Source: Nannobrachium achirus (lineage: Eukaryota > Chordata > Actinopteri > Myctophiformes > Myctophidae). From it: DNA of 64,000 nucleotides. Location of the stretch: the NCBI GenBank assembly GCA_963921795.1, contig OY997649.1:29810055-29874054 (forward strand). Direction: 5' to 3'. The position numbers and the translations under genes are program-made. The notes beneath the pieces were generated by a model, which searched no databases, was not told the DNA's origin, and saw nothing but the letters and a program-made list of their open reading frames with translations. The first letter of the stretch is position 1, and the number at the start of each line of letters is the position of its first letter. This document shows positions 10,858 through 22,000 of the stretch, one piece after another.

Positions 10858-11005
10858 TCTATCTATAATGCGACAAATCTCTGTCTGTTTGTTTGTAATC
10901 CGCGTATCTCGAGAACCGTTCGTCCCACCGGCTTCAGATTCGGCACGCGCGTTCCCCGCCACCGCACGGAGTGCAGTGCCGGGCCTCGACCCGACCCGAC
11001 TCGCG
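10858..11005 (+). repeat. Head segment of the CArG/AP-1 array
   Basis: TCTATAATGCGACAAATCTC, CTGTTTGTTTGTAATCCGCG and TATCTCGAGAACCGTTCG lead into a GC-rich stretch that runs straight into the array at about 11006. A TATAAT/GTCTGTCTG/...GAACC arrangement recalls a dispersed fish repeat type (compare 5283-5385); this is an inference from memory. Confidence 0.5.
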
Positions 11006-12390
11006 GTTCGGAATCTCCTTATGCGGAGAGATACAGAGATATCCATATATGGGCATACAATGCCATGGTTACGTATTCTGATGTTCCTATGCATAGATCT
11101 CCAGATACAGAGATGTCCATATATGGGGTTCGGAATCTCCTTATGCGGAGAGATACAGAGATGACACCACATGAGTCAACAAAAAATGCCATGGTTACGT
11201 ATTCTGATGTTCCTATGCATAGATCTCCAGATACAGAGATGTCCATATATGGGCATACAAGCGAAACGTTCGGAATCTCCTTATGCGGAGAGATACAGAG
11301 ATATCCATATATGGCATACAACCCATAGCGAAACGTTCGGAATCTCCTTATGCGGAGAGATACAGAGATATCCATATATGGGCATACAACACATGAGTCA
11401 ACAAAAAATGCCATGGTTACGTATTCTGATGTTCCTATGCATAGATCTCCTATGCATAGATCTCCAGATACAGAGATGTCCATATAGCCATGGTTACGTA
11501 TTCTGATGTTCCTATGCATAGATCTCCAGATACAGAGATGTCCATATATGGGGTTCGGAATCTCCTTATGCGGAGAGATACAGAGATGACACCACATGAG
11601 TCAACAAAAAATGCCATGGTTACGTATTCTGATGTTCCTATGCATAGATCTCCAGATACAGAGATGTCCATATATGGGCATACATATATGGGCATACAAC
11701 ACATGAGTCAACAAAAAATGCCATGGTTACGTATTCTGATGTTCCTATGCATAGATCTCCTATGCATAGATCTCCAGATACAGAGATGTCCATATATGGG
11801 CATACAAGCGAAACGTTCGGAATCTCCTTATGCGGAGAGATACAGAGATATCCATATATGGGCATACAACACATGAGTCAACAAAAAATGCCATGGTTAC
11901 GTATTCTGATGTTCCTATGCATAGATCTCCATAGCGAAACGTTCGGAATCTCCTTATGCGGAGAGATACAGAGATATCCATATATGGGCATACAATGCCA
12001 TGGTTACGTATTCTGATGTTCCTATGCATAGATCTCCAGATACAGAGATGTCCATATATGGGCATACAAGCGAAACGTTCGGAATCTCCTTATGCGGAGA
12101 GATACAGAGATATCCATATATGGGCATACAACACATGAGTCAACAAAAAATGCCATGGTTACGTATTCTGATGTTCCTATGCATAGATCTCCATAGCGAA
12201 ACGTTCGGAATCTCCTTATGCGGAGAGATACAGAGATATCCATATATGGGCATACAACACATGAGTCAACAAAAAATGCCGGGCATACAACACATGAGTC
12301 AACAAAAAATGCCATGGTTACGTATTCTGACACCACATGAGTCAACAAAAAATGCCCAGATATCTCCATATATGGGCATAAATGGACACA
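11006..12390 (+). repeat. Shuffled tandem array carrying CArG boxes and AP-1 sites
   Basis: A few modules repeat in changing order: (a) TTCGGAATCTCCTTATGCGG, 9 copies; (b) GGTTACGTATTCTGATG, 10 copies; (c) TATGCATAGATCTCC; (d) ATGAGTCAACAAAAAATG, 9 copies; (e) TCCATATATGGGCATAC. Reading every line I count 14 perfect CCATATATGG sequences (first 11043-11052, last 12366-12375) and 9 perfect TGAGTCA (first 11172-11178, last 12338-12344). CCATATATGG fits the SRF CArG consensus CC(A/T)6GG and TGAGTCA is the AP-1 consensus. Copies are nearly identical, so the array is young or homogenised. It ends about 5.6 kb upstream of tcim. Confidence 0.9.
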
Positions 12391-12570
12391 GGCAAACAGA
12401 TGGTCAAAACGGGTCCTATGACAACAGGTATAATGGGGTTTGCATTAAAGGGCGGGGCATTCATTCCCTATTTACATCTTCCCGAGTTGGCCAGGTCGCC
12501 GACTAGACAGCTTCTAGTGTTCATAAATTCATGACTTACTTCAACATACAAGTGTCACACAAAAGTAGTG
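12391..12570. other. Unassigned
   Basis: Short stretch after the array (GGGTCCTATGACAACAGG... AAAGGGCGGGGCATTC...). No feature recognised. Confidence 0.3.
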
Positions 12571-12632
12571 AATATAACAGATCTACAGGCTCACAACACA
12601 ATGTGCGGTGAGCATGTAGATCAGCTATTTTC
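12571..12632. repeat. Palindromic module, imperfect copy
   Basis: AACAGATCTACAGGCTCACA followed by GTGAGCATGTAGATCAGC and TATTTTCACC. A diverged full-length copy of the recurring GCAGATCTACAAGCTC palindrome. Confidence 0.8.
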
Positions 12633-13600
12633 ACCATTTTAATTTTGTATTTTCTTTTATTTATTTTAGACTAATAAAAAGGAATAATTATGGATATACA
12701 AGGTTTCCACCCTCCATGGTCTTTTCATTTATATTCAAGGCATATCTGATGCTGGCACTGAAGGTATCTAGCACGGGGAACTGCATCACAGTATGACCTG
12801 TGGGTCAAAGTCCCATGTATGAACATTTCACAGATAAAGCGGTCACTGATTACCTTATCTATCATTGATTGATATCTCCTTGGATATCTGGAACATCTGG
12901 TTACGTAAATGAAAGATTGGACAGAACATGAATATTTTAATGGCCTTGATTCAATCTGTAAAAGCTTCCGATACATTTATTGGTATCGCTAGATTGCTAT
13001 GTTATCATTCTTATTTCTTATGACGTTCTTATGACTCTGGTACTGTCTGTTCTTTTGGCTTACAGTTGACTATTAGGAAGTAACCTTCACACGTGCTGTT
13101 ACATATAACTAATAGTCACTTATATTCATTATTGATATAGTGTACACATATTCCCCAATTGATACTCACTCTTGGATCCTGTTGATACTGTGCATATATT
13201 CTAATATTAATTTACTGTGTTGATTGTCTATAGTATACTATACATATACTGCATCCATTCATATATTCATTGGCAATACATTTTCATTCATATATTTACT
13301 TATTGATAGACATTATATAACCCATTCATTCAGAGACCCAGATGACTTGTGTTAGAACCTAGTCAAACTATTTTCTTTTATCTTTATTTTCTTTTATTTT
13401 TTTACTCTTACCTGTTACAGCATTTCACTCTTACTGCTGTAGCTGCTATGATAATTGACTTTTCCTTCAGACAGTCTCAGACCATGTTACATATCTTGTG
13501 TGCTTCAGTGAAGTGTGATCAAGTTCATCAACATGACCTGCCTAGTTATCATTAAGGCCTCCGTCAGAGACGGGCCAATGTTGACTTTTATCATCAATAT
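12633..13600. other. AT-rich unassigned stretch
   Basis: AT-rich sequence with many ATATTCATT/TTCATTCATA-like words at 13185-13340. No gene or transposon end recognised. GCCTCCGTCAGAGACGGGCC at 13557-13576 and CCAATGTTGAC just after partly echo the loop and 3' arm of the hairpin that follows. Confidence 0.35.
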
Positions 13601-13612
13601 GACCCACCCTAT

Positions 13613-13723
13613 CTATCACACAGGACGTGCAACCTGTAAACTAATTAGACATTGGTAGTCATAACAAGCCTCCGACTGCCAATGTCAAATTAGTTTATAG
13701 GTACTGCACGTCCTGTGTGATAG
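13613..13723 (+). ncRNA. Candidate structured RNA: 111-nt near-perfect hairpin
   Basis: The 5' arm is 13613-13660 (CTATCACACAGGACGTGCA... ending CATTGGTAGTC). The loop is about 13661-13673. The 3' arm is 13674-13723 (GACTGCCAATG... ending GTCCTGTGTGATAG). About 48 pairs form with a single 2-nt bulge and one A-A mismatch. The two other differences are G-U pairs if the + strand is transcribed, but would be A-C mismatches on the - strand. Size suits a long pre-miRNA-like or other stem-loop RNA. I do not recognise a known microRNA. A small MITE is the main alternative. Confidence 0.4.
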
Positions 13724-14875
13724 GAAGGATCATAATGCAGTGTGCCACTGGTTTCCCTCTAACAGGGACCATAAAGGAGTATCCTACACTGACTGCATTG
13801 CCAGTTTGGCTGGTTGTCATCATAAGGCAGTGCACAACTGAACTAATATTCCCAAGACTTGGGTCAGTCAGACTTGCAGAGATTATGCATTTAAAAGTAA
13901 ATGTGACGTTTCCAGTAGTATGATTGTTGTTTACCACCAAAGAGTGCTTCGGGGGGCAAATGACTAGTCTGAACTGCTTTCATGTGTATTAAAACCCACC
14001 GATCTGCTACTCCAAGCAGATTTCAATTTCAAAATAAGAATGCTGATGCTCGGACTTGACATGAGACAGACAAGAAACTCACTTTTGCAGTGTGGCCTAC
14101 AGAAGCCTTAATCTACTTCTAAGATGAACACTCTTTCCAGCAGAACAGATGTCTTCTTTTAATGCATTAAGCCATGCATTCAAAAGTAGATTACTAAACC
14201 TAAATACTATTTACTTAATTGTCAGTGTATCTGAACATATTTTATGTCAAACTTAAACTTCATTTTAATCCATTGCTAGCTAATAGTTACGTTAAACCAT
14301 GGGAGAAATCATTTTTATCACTGCCACCATGAACAGTGACATATGGGAATGTGTTTCTATAAATGCTAGATACTGCTGGGTCATTGATTGTGTTACTAAA
14401 ACAAGACAACTCAAACTTGACAGATCCTGTATGTGTAGGCTATACTGTATGTAAACTCTAGTATTCTATTAATAGTCATATCTATGAGTGGGATGCGGTC
14501 TCATATCTGGGCGTCATGTTTACAGAATGGAATAAAAATGATTGACTGTGTTTTTTTTTCTCTAACAGGGGACTTATCTCAACCAAGTTTATCAGGGAGT
14601 GAACCAACCGTCTCCTGAGCTTTAACCCCCTAGAGGAAGAGAGATGACAGGGATCTTTAAATTTAGTTTCTTTTTGTTATGATAGATTCAAATACCTGAC
14701 ATGTACAGAGAGAATAGAGTCAGCAGCTCAAGGCCCCATGTTTCCGTTTCCCCGTCAAGAGACCTCATTGTGTAACTGGCTGCCTTAGAACAACAGAACT
14801 CATAAATTTGGGATTCTTTCCCTAGACTACCTATTCCGGAAACACTCTGTCCCCCTCTTTTTTTTACAGCCCTAA
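13724..14875. other. Unassigned sequence
   Basis: No gene recognised. GGCAGTGCACAACTG (13827) and GCAGTGTGCCACTGG (13737) are loosely similar. Open frames at 13695-13940 have no domain signature. The stretch 14550-14850 is T- and A-rich without a repeat boundary that I can define. Confidence 0.35.
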
Positions 14876-15150
14876 CTGAGATGCCAGCTCGAGACAGACG
14901 GGTATCCTGTGGCGTCGGTCGCCATGTTCAGACAGAAAAGGGGGAAACAAGGGCGCCTGCTGGCCTACTGGTCCAGGCGCATACCACTTAGGCATGGATG
15001 CCTGGTGGCGTCGCCGGTTCGATTCCCGATCTGGACGACCTTTGCCGCGTGTCACTCCCCATCTCTCCCCCCATTTCCTGTCAGTCTACTGTCCTATCAA
15101 CAAAGGCATTAAAGCCCCAAAACAAATCTTTAAAAAAGAAAAAGAAAAGG
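14876..15150 (+). mobile_element. tRNA-derived SINE
   Basis: It has a polymerase III promoter: box A-like TGGCCTACTGGTCCAGGCG at 14961-14979 and box B GGTTCGATTCC at 15016-15026. A fish-SINE-like body follows (TTTGCCGCGTGTCACTCCCC, TTTCCTGTCAGTCTACTGTC, AACAAAGGCATTAAAGCCCC) and then an A-rich tail with AAAAAAGAAAAAG. Orientation is +. The body type is familiar from teleost genomes; the family name would need a repeat library. Confidence 0.85.
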
Positions 15151-15158
15151 GGGAAGAG

Positions 15159-15580
15159 TAGTGTTGGAAGAAGTAGGTCTACTTCTACTCACATTTTTTA
15201 AGTAAAAGTATCAATACCCTACTGTAAAAATAGTCTGTTACAAGTACAAGTTCGATATTAAAAATGTACTTTTGTAAAAGTACAAAAGTATTGGCATCAA
15301 AATAATCTTAAAGTACCAAAAGTACTAATTGTGCAAAAGTTCCCATTTTCACAAGTTATCTAATGTATAAAATCACTTGAAAATAGCAGATCTACAAGCT
15401 CACAATACATTGCAAAGTAACATGTTGTGAGCTTGTAGATCTGCTATTTTCAAATGGCCAAAGTATAGAGGTCCGAAGTGGTTTTGTAATAATCAAAATA
15501 GTAAAGAAAAGTAAAAAAAATATGTCAAAATTGTACTCAAGTATACTTGAGTAAATGTACTTAGTTACTTTCCACCACTG
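15159..15580. mobile_element. hAT-type MITE (CAGTGGTGGAAAG ends) with internal palindrome
   Basis: The right end is CTTAGTTACTTTCCACCACTG (reverse of CAGTGGTGGAAAGTAACTAA); the left end is diverged (TAGTGTTGGAAGAAGTAGG). The interior is rich in AAAGTA/TACTTTT words and has a full palindromic module at 15377-15453. It sits just behind the SINE tail. A relative lies at about 62788-63461. No target duplication is evident. Confidence 0.75.
15377..15453. repeat. Palindromic module, full copy
   Basis: TTGAAAATAGCAGATCTAC...AAGCTCACAA, an 18-bp spacer, then the inverted copy TTGTGAGCTTGTAGATCTGC...TATTTTCAA. Arms are perfectly complementary by eye. Confidence 0.95.
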
Positions 15581-15858
15581 GAATCTTTGTATTGTTTCAG
15601 CGCTGTCTGTCACTACTGGCAGCGGGCGAGGGTCACTGGGTATTGTTCGACTCAGCACAAGTCAGTGGAAATGACATTGCTTGCATTCCGTGCCTGGCTA
15701 TAATGTCATTCTCAGCAAGCTCTAGGGAATAAAACACTATTTCGGCAATAATGGTGTTGGTCCTTCAGCAGTATTTCCTTTTCCATATAAGGGAGTACAG
15801 TAGCTCTTGTAACACTGTAAGTGTAACTGCACACTGTGCACAGGGACTCCCTCCCAAG

Positions 15859-15939
<81 letters not shown>
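15859..15939. repeat. (CA)n microsatellite
   Basis: About 40 uninterrupted CA units. Confidence 0.97.
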
Positions 15940-15941
<2 letters not shown>

Positions 15942-16205
15942 AGATACATTTAGGTTTACACAAACTTTTCGTCATCACAAGCAGGTCACATGGCATGTGG
16001 AGCCTGCTGATTTGTGTATGTATGTGTGTGGGTGTGTGCAGAGCTAAGTTTATGTTTCTCGGGCTCTCTAGAGGGAACGCCCAGGGCTTCTTATCAACAC
16101 TGCTCAGACAAGATCGCCAGTGGGTCGCTCCCCGAGGAGAGTTGTAAACAGAAGTCACCTTCACTGCCCTCCGGAACCAAAAAGCCAGGAGGGCAAATTG
16201 TATTT

Positions 16206-16418
16206 TTAGGCCCGCTGACTGGAATAGGGAGATCTAATCTAATGCACTTTTATTTTGGTATGTGTAAATGTGCTATACGCAAACAGTTGTTGATGAAGAC
16301 TATCATGAGTCAATGAAACAAAAATGACAGGAAAAATGTTAGGCCCGCTGACTGGAATAGGGAGATCTAATCTAATGCACTATTATTTTGGTAAGTGTAA
16401 ATGTGTTACACAAACAGA
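16206..16418 (+). repeat. Direct repeat, about 80 bp, twice
   Basis: TTAGGCCCGCTGACTGGAAT starts at 16206 and again at 16339. The two copies match for about 80 bp (AGGGAGATCTAATCTAATGC, TTATTTTGGTA.GTGTAAATG, ACAAACAG), separated by about 50 bp. Confidence 0.9.
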
Positions 16419-16663
16419 TTGGAGTAGGTGCCGGGAAAGCCATGTCTATCTAAACATACTGTCACAAGCAAAACAGTACAGCACAGTATTATTATAATCA
16501 GTCAATCTTTATTTCAGACTATAGGTCCATATAGAAAACAATTGAGACAACAGAGATTAAAACAACAACAGAGAACAAAAGAAAGGGCACTAAAAACATA
16601 CAGACACTCTACCCAATGTCTCCAGAGACAAGAGGAGTATCTAATGCTTCTTAGGCATAATAG
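16419..16663. other. Unassigned
   Basis: A-rich with AACAACAACAGAG. No gene supported. Confidence 0.3.
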
Positions 16664-17060
16664 TTAGAGTCATTCAATTGCGATTTTTGGGGCCGATAAC
16701 GATCAACTGGAATCAGTATCTGCCGATACCGATATTCCCGATCACAGCGTCAAATCCATCAATTCTTCTATTCATCGTGTTACTGTAGCAGCATTTATAT
16801 ATTTAATGATTCTTCTTACAAAACATTGACATTGTATATTAAGTATAAACATAAGGTGATTGCAGGCTGAGGTCCTTTAGAATCCAATTCAACTTGTAGG
16901 AGTTGAAGCTGAGGTTACATTCAGTCCCACAGATAAATATTGTGAAAATAGCTGATCTAGCTTAGTAGCTTATATATCGGCAAAGCCGATACCGATCAAA
17001 GCCAATAGAGGCATTATCGGCCGATCGTGATCACTCACCAATCAATCGGCACATCTCTAA
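16664..17060. mobile_element. hAT-like MITE (TTAGAGATGTGCCGAT-type)
   Basis: The right end CAATCGGCACATCTCTAA and the interior (GCCGATACCGAT, TATCGGCCGATCGTGATC, GGGGCCGATAACGATC) match a MITE type common in fish. The left end TTAGAGTCATTCAATTGCG is diverged. A half palindromic module (TTGTGAAAATAGCTGATCTA) lies at about 16940-16959. The target duplication is unclear. Confidence 0.6.
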
Positions 17061-17457
17061 TTATAATTTCATTTTACATCAGATTCATGATTACAGCATC
17101 CAAAGTGGCAACCCCACTGTTGACAAACAAATGGCTGGTATAGGCCTATTCATTGATATTACGCTGCACAATCTACAGTACCTTTACACAGAGTTGATCT
17201 CTTTATTTCATATCAGACCAACAACTAGCTGGAGGATGGAAATCCCGCATGAGGCAGTCACGCTCACTGTCAGTAAACATATTTATCTAGACTGGCTCCC
17301 ATAACAGCTGTGTTTAACTTATCCATTTACATCCAACCAGTACTTAACAAAACAAACGTGGGTGAAAACACAGCCCAGAACTCACAAATGAGTCAGATTA
17401 CCCAAGTTGTGCATCAAATGACAACATGATGTTTCTCTTGACATGGCTTTGACAATC
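17061..17457. other. Unassigned
   Basis: No recognised feature. Confidence 0.3.
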
Positions 17458-17465
17458 CATTAGAC

Positions 17466-17750
17466 CAGTTGTTCCCAAACATTTTAGCCCGTGACCCAAA
17501 AGAGAAATTAGACATTTGCCCGGAACCCAATAGTGAAAACATCAGATTTACAAGATTGTCTATTTTCACTACTTCTTAAAGATTTGTTTTCTAATGTATG
17601 GAATTTCTTGGATTTATTTTAATAATGAATTACTTAAAAATATCATGGAAATCTTGTATATTGAAAATGTTTTGAAATAATAATAATTAAAAACAAAATA
17701 AAGTAAATTTAAAAGAATTGGGTCCCAACCAAGTTATTTAGGAAACAGTG
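17466..17750. mobile_element. Short hAT MITE with perfect 8-bp target duplication
   Basis: Begins CAGTTGTTCCCAAAC and ends TTAGGAAACAGTG. The flanks are CATTAGAC at 17458-17465 and again at 17751-17758. A degraded palindromic module (TGAAAACATCAGATTTACAA / GATTGTCTATTTTCAC) is at 17536-17574. It lies about 275 bp upstream of the probable tcim start site. Confidence 0.88.
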
Positions 17751-17770
17751 CATTAGACTACATATCATTT

Positions 17771-17776
17771 TCTTTC

Positions 17777-17819
<43 letters not shown>
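17771..17819. repeat. (TTTC)n microsatellite
   Basis: About 12 TTTC units, located upstream of the tcim promoter. Confidence 0.95.
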
Positions 17820-17948
17820 GCAAGGCTTTCATCATAGTTCCATAGTGAGCAGCAGTTGCATGATGCTGTTGTGCCTTCCTTGCTTTGTGTGGAGGTTGTT
17901 ATAAACACGCTGTGCAGTGCAGAGAGGGAGGAGGCGCTTTCCCTGCAG

Positions 17949-18000
17949 TGATGTCACTGTTGTGTTTGGTTCCTGACTGCCAGTGCTTAGCCCTATAAAT
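17949..18000 (+). promoter_or_regulatory. tcim core promoter: CRE-like site and TATA box
   Basis: A TATA box TATAAAT is at 17994-18000 (CCCTATAAATACCCC), so transcription should begin near 18025. A CRE-like TGATGTCA is at 17949-17956, about 75 bp before that point. The spacing is typical of an inducible TATA-type promoter. The start site is predicted, not observed. Confidence 0.7.
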
Positions 18001-18129
18001 ACCCCAGTCAGCGCTCTCGCAGGCACAATCCTCCTCTGACTGCCTCTCAGAGCAACTGCCTTGCCTTCCCTGGCCTGACTATCTCCGGAGGTCTCGGACA
18101 AAGGCGGTTGACAAAGACAAAACAACGCC

Positions 18130-18438
18130 ATGTCAACCCACATCATGTACTCGGAGTCCCGGCGCGTGAGCCCCTCGGCGCACGGGAACAACAAGTTCGA
18201 CACGGCGCACCGCAAGAGAGCCGTGCCCAACATCTTTGAGAACGTCAACCAGGACGCGCTGATGAGGCTGTTCCAGAAGACGGGCGACATGAAGGCGGAG
18301 GAGCGGGTGAGGAGCATCTTCTCCTTCACCCAGGACCCCGAGGAGACGGCCAGGGCGCTCATGGCCCTCAAGCAGCGGAAGAAGGACAAGTTCCTTCGCA
18401 TCGCAGGCATGGTCCGACAGCTGCTCAAGCTGCGCTGA
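18130..18438 (+). CDS. tcim: Tcim: transcriptional and immune response regulator (TC1/C8orf4 family)
   Basis: The 102-residue protein matches vertebrate TCIM in order: MST...RVSPS-HG near the start, FDTA-RK-AV-NIFEN at about 24-38, then LFQKTGD-KAEER at about 46-58, and ARALMALKQRKKDK near 76-89. Human TCIM is 106 residues and also single-exon, so the length fits. The ATG sits in CGCCATGTC, a good initiation context. In mammals this small, largely disordered nuclear protein binds Chibby and relieves its inhibition of beta-catenin, and responds to stress and inflammatory signals; that role is transferred by homology. Related AVPI1 shares the NIF...LF..(S/T)GD..AEER core, but the N and C termini here fit TCIM better. 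Whether it is the a or b fish paralogue is not decided. A 216-codon frame on the opposite strand (17832-18479) is a shadow. Confidence 0.93.
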   Translation: MSTHIMYSESRRVSPSAHGNNKFDTAHRKRAVPNIFENVNQDALMRLFQKTGDMKAEERVRSIFSFTQDPEETARALMALKQRKKDKFLRIAGMVRQLLKLR

Positions 18439-19095
18439 TCTCCACTCTCTCCCTCGGCTCCGTGGGAGCTGAAGTGCACTCCTGACGTGACCGGAACGGC
18501 TGCAGGACAGGTGATGCTCAGCCTGACTGTCGCTATGTGGACCGGTGGATCGTGGGCTGCGGTGGAGTCAACGCCAGTGGCCCTGTTGTCAAAAGAAAAG
18601 AGTGTGTCGCCAATCCCATCCGATGAAGATGCGCTGCACGTGTGGCGGTGTCCGTGACAGCAGCACGCGATGGGTCACTCGCATCACGCGTGGACTGGAC
18701 AAAGAGAAGGAAGGGACGAGATGAAATGGCTTGGAATACTCAGGGCTGAAACCCCAAGCGTCCTTCCTGGGACTTTAAGCATTCAAATGGATGCTGTGAC
18801 TGACAGTTGACTGCACCTTATTAAAGGTGTATGTCAACAACGCTATTGCTGGTGCAAAACTGCAGCAAAAAGAGACTGGTGCCGAAAAAAGACAAGAAAA
18901 AAGAAACTGCCTATAAAAATGCCTCTGATTTATGAAAAACATGCCTTTGTTTCTATCTTTTTCAATGTGTTAAATGAACACTGTTCCATTAGTGGCCACT
19001 AATGTATTTGTGTCTCAAACGTTTTATAGTGCCACCACTTGCATTTATATGTCAATTTTTCTATTCCAATAAAACTATTGTATACTAAAGTTTGA
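18439..19095 (+). other. tcim: tcim 3' untranslated region
   Basis: About 650 bases follow the TGA stop up to the probable cleavage site. ATTTA appears at about 19044 and the region becomes AT-rich towards the end. No open frame of note. There is no splice evidence, consistent with a single-exon gene. Confidence 0.7.
19068..19073 (+). terminator. tcim: Poly(A) signal AATAAA of tcim
   Basis: CCAATAAAACTATTG, followed by a T/GT-rich stretch (GTTTGACCATCTCTTGTCC) suitable as a downstream element. Predicts an mRNA of roughly 1.07 kb. Confidence 0.8.
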
Positions 19096-22000
19096 CCATC
19101 TCTTGTCCTTTTTCCCCCATCCTATCCTTCATATGCTATCACATCCATTCATTTGATTTTACAGCACTGCTATCTTTATAAAGAAACACTTTAATTCAGT
19201 TTTAAGGGAACAACTTCAAGCATATTTTGGTCAGAGGTTATTTACCATGTGTTAAACCTGGTCATTTTATTAGGATACAATATGTGTTAATTATTATTTA
19301 TTGATGGGTTGTTTTTGCTTGAAAACTATGGACAAAAATAGCAGGGTGACAGGGTGATATAGCAGGGTGACTTTGTGGTTCAAGGCTTGTCCTTGTCACA
19401 GCAGGTTAAATCCCCCCATGGGCGAGGGATCAATGAACAAATTACATTGATTAAGACATTAAACTATTACGTGTTCAATTATTGCAATTTAGCATCACCT
19501 GAATAACAAAAGTCAAAAAGGCGTGAATACATTTAACCAGTGATTTATTGAATTCATATCTTCGATTTCTTATAGATAACACAACGATTTCAATTTGAAT
19601 ATGATGCATATCAGTTTGAGTGATGAACTTTCTTGAAAGATTTAAGAAGAAAGTGGTGACCTAGTATGACCTATACTCAATTTATCTACATTTCACCCAT
19701 TTCAAGAAAGGTTGATTACATGATTTCAAATATATTTTGAAATAAGTGCAGTGACCTACAGTAGGCCTACTGTATATGCTTCAAGATTTTGTTTACTTGT
19801 TTTGAAACTTTTATCTATGACCAGTGGTAGCTTCATAACATATTTCAAGAAAGATTTAGCTGATAATAGGAATGGTTGACGTGAACACCACAGTCAATGG
19901 GTAGCCTATGTCTTTATATACAGTATATATCATAAAACGGAACACCACTCATATCAGATAAGACTTCAGGTTGTTGGAGTTTTATTATTGACAATGTTAT
20001 GCCACTCAATGCCGCATCATTCCAAAGATATAACATAAACCATTTCACAATGGTCTTTAGAAAAGGGAGTCTTGTATTATGCTATCACATTTTTGTGGTG
20101 TAATAGGTTTTTCAAGGACAAAATGTGCATAGTACAAATGTGTCATTTTCCCCGCTCTTTTTTATTCTGACGCAACAAATATACGTTGGAGATGGGTAGC
20201 ATTACACAGGGCCACATGGGTGGATGTGGTTAACATTTAGTATTGGGTTTCCCCCCTCTGCGGCAGCACATCAGACCGGTGAAAACCAGTTTGGCTTGGA
20301 TGAGGCTCTGTGCTCAGCTGTGTGTTTGTGTAAGGTGTAGCTCATCATCCCCACTCTCTAGATAACAGTCTGTCTGACTGACAAGTATTACAGGGTTTAT
20401 GGCTGCCACTAGAATACTGTCTATTTCATTTATCATAACAGAACAAAAACACACAAACACAAATTAGCCTCCGATGTAACATTTTTATTACATCCACAAG
20501 TACAATGTTTTAAACAGTTCAGTCGGTGAAGAGTTTCATCCATGGTTTGAATGTATAGGCAAGCTTAGCTGTCGCAGGGCAGATCAGTGGAGTGGATGGT
20601 TTGCTAATCTGCTTGCTTTGACAGTCCCTCTGCCGGCTCAAACTGGTTCCATGCTTGCTGTAGCTACGTCATCTGACATCTGACTGTACCGAGAGACCTG
20701 CATGTGCAGCAGACAAAGGAAGTTCTAGCTTTCTATCGCCTCAGGGATCTGGGAAACTCGGGGGGTATGAAAATCACCTGCGCTTGGCCGAATGCGTGCC
20801 AAGATGCCAGGCCCAATTAAACCTCATCACACAGAGAAGGCTCTACTTGCACATTATCTCTGGCTCACTGTTTCATCTAACACACGAGCGTTAGACACAC
20901 GCTATAGTACGGTGCAACCGTGCAATGTGTCTGAAATAGATGAAAAAGCGTAACATTTTACGAGTGTCTATTATCGAAAATGTGTGTCTGTCTGGAGCGT
21001 GTTTTTTGTAGACGGAGCTTTCAAGTTTATGATGTTATTCAGGTGTCATATGTTTTATCATTTCAATGGTCCCTTTGTCTGAGTCGTGTACGGTGTCTTG
21101 CCCTGGGCAGCTTTTTATTGCCCCCTCTTTACCCTTTTAAGGTTGTCCTATTGTTAAGGAAAAGAAAGCTAAATATTTAAGGCAATTGTCCTGGCTGAGT
21201 GTCTTGGCAGTGTGATATGTTTGACTCAGGGCTATCCTCTCCCACCCTCTTCCTGTCTTTCACAAGTCTTAGAAACGCTTTATGCTTTGATGTCAAACAG
21301 GCGCCGTGGCAGACACCCTTCTGGCCTGCCGTGTTAAGGGCATTGCCACAGTGACAGGAAGACACAGAGACAGAGAGGGGAAAACATGGCTATACGATGA
21401 AGTATAAATTTGTCCATGAGATTGTGTTTTATTGTTTTTACCGTTTGTGTCAGTTCTTCTATTATACTGTTTTGAAAAATGACAAAATCTCATTTCGTCC
21501 TCTGTGTTATTATATAGACAATCTAAACATTAGACGTATGCCACATTCTGTGCGATAGCACAAACAACAACATCTTTTGGTTTAGATAGCTGTAGGGTTT
21601 CAGACGTTCTCTGGAGAGAAAGCAAATGAGAGAAACAGCGAGGGAGGAGACACAGAGGGAGCAGCAGAGCCCTGCTCACAGGGAAAAGCAGCAGTCTTCA
21701 GTTCCAGTGCGAACCGGTTCAGGCCACGCACGCCTATGTGATGAGGAACTGTGAGCTGTACAGGCTTGAGGATTAGTCAGCGTTATAGGCTGGGAAGATC
21801 CTACCATAAAATCAGCCGCCACTCCTGATGACTCAGGCGCTCAGTTCAGGGGTCGTCTTGAATTGCTCTTCACACTTGGCCAGTGTTATATTAACAAAAA
21901 GCCTGTCAAATAAACTTTGAACTTAAATTTAGGTGCTTTTGTTCTTTTTGTTCTTCTTTTGTTCTAAATTTAAACAACAGCTGTTGGACTTTTCCTGAAA

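Noticed and set aside
10783..12506. Several 60-190 codon frames on both strands in the CArG/AP-1 array
   Set aside because: They repeat because the DNA repeats. Frames shift between modules and the peptides match no family.
17832..18479. A 216-codon minus-strand open frame over tcim
   Set aside because: It lies antisense to the well-supported tcim coding sequence, shows no known domain, and is explained by the GC-rich codons of tcim.
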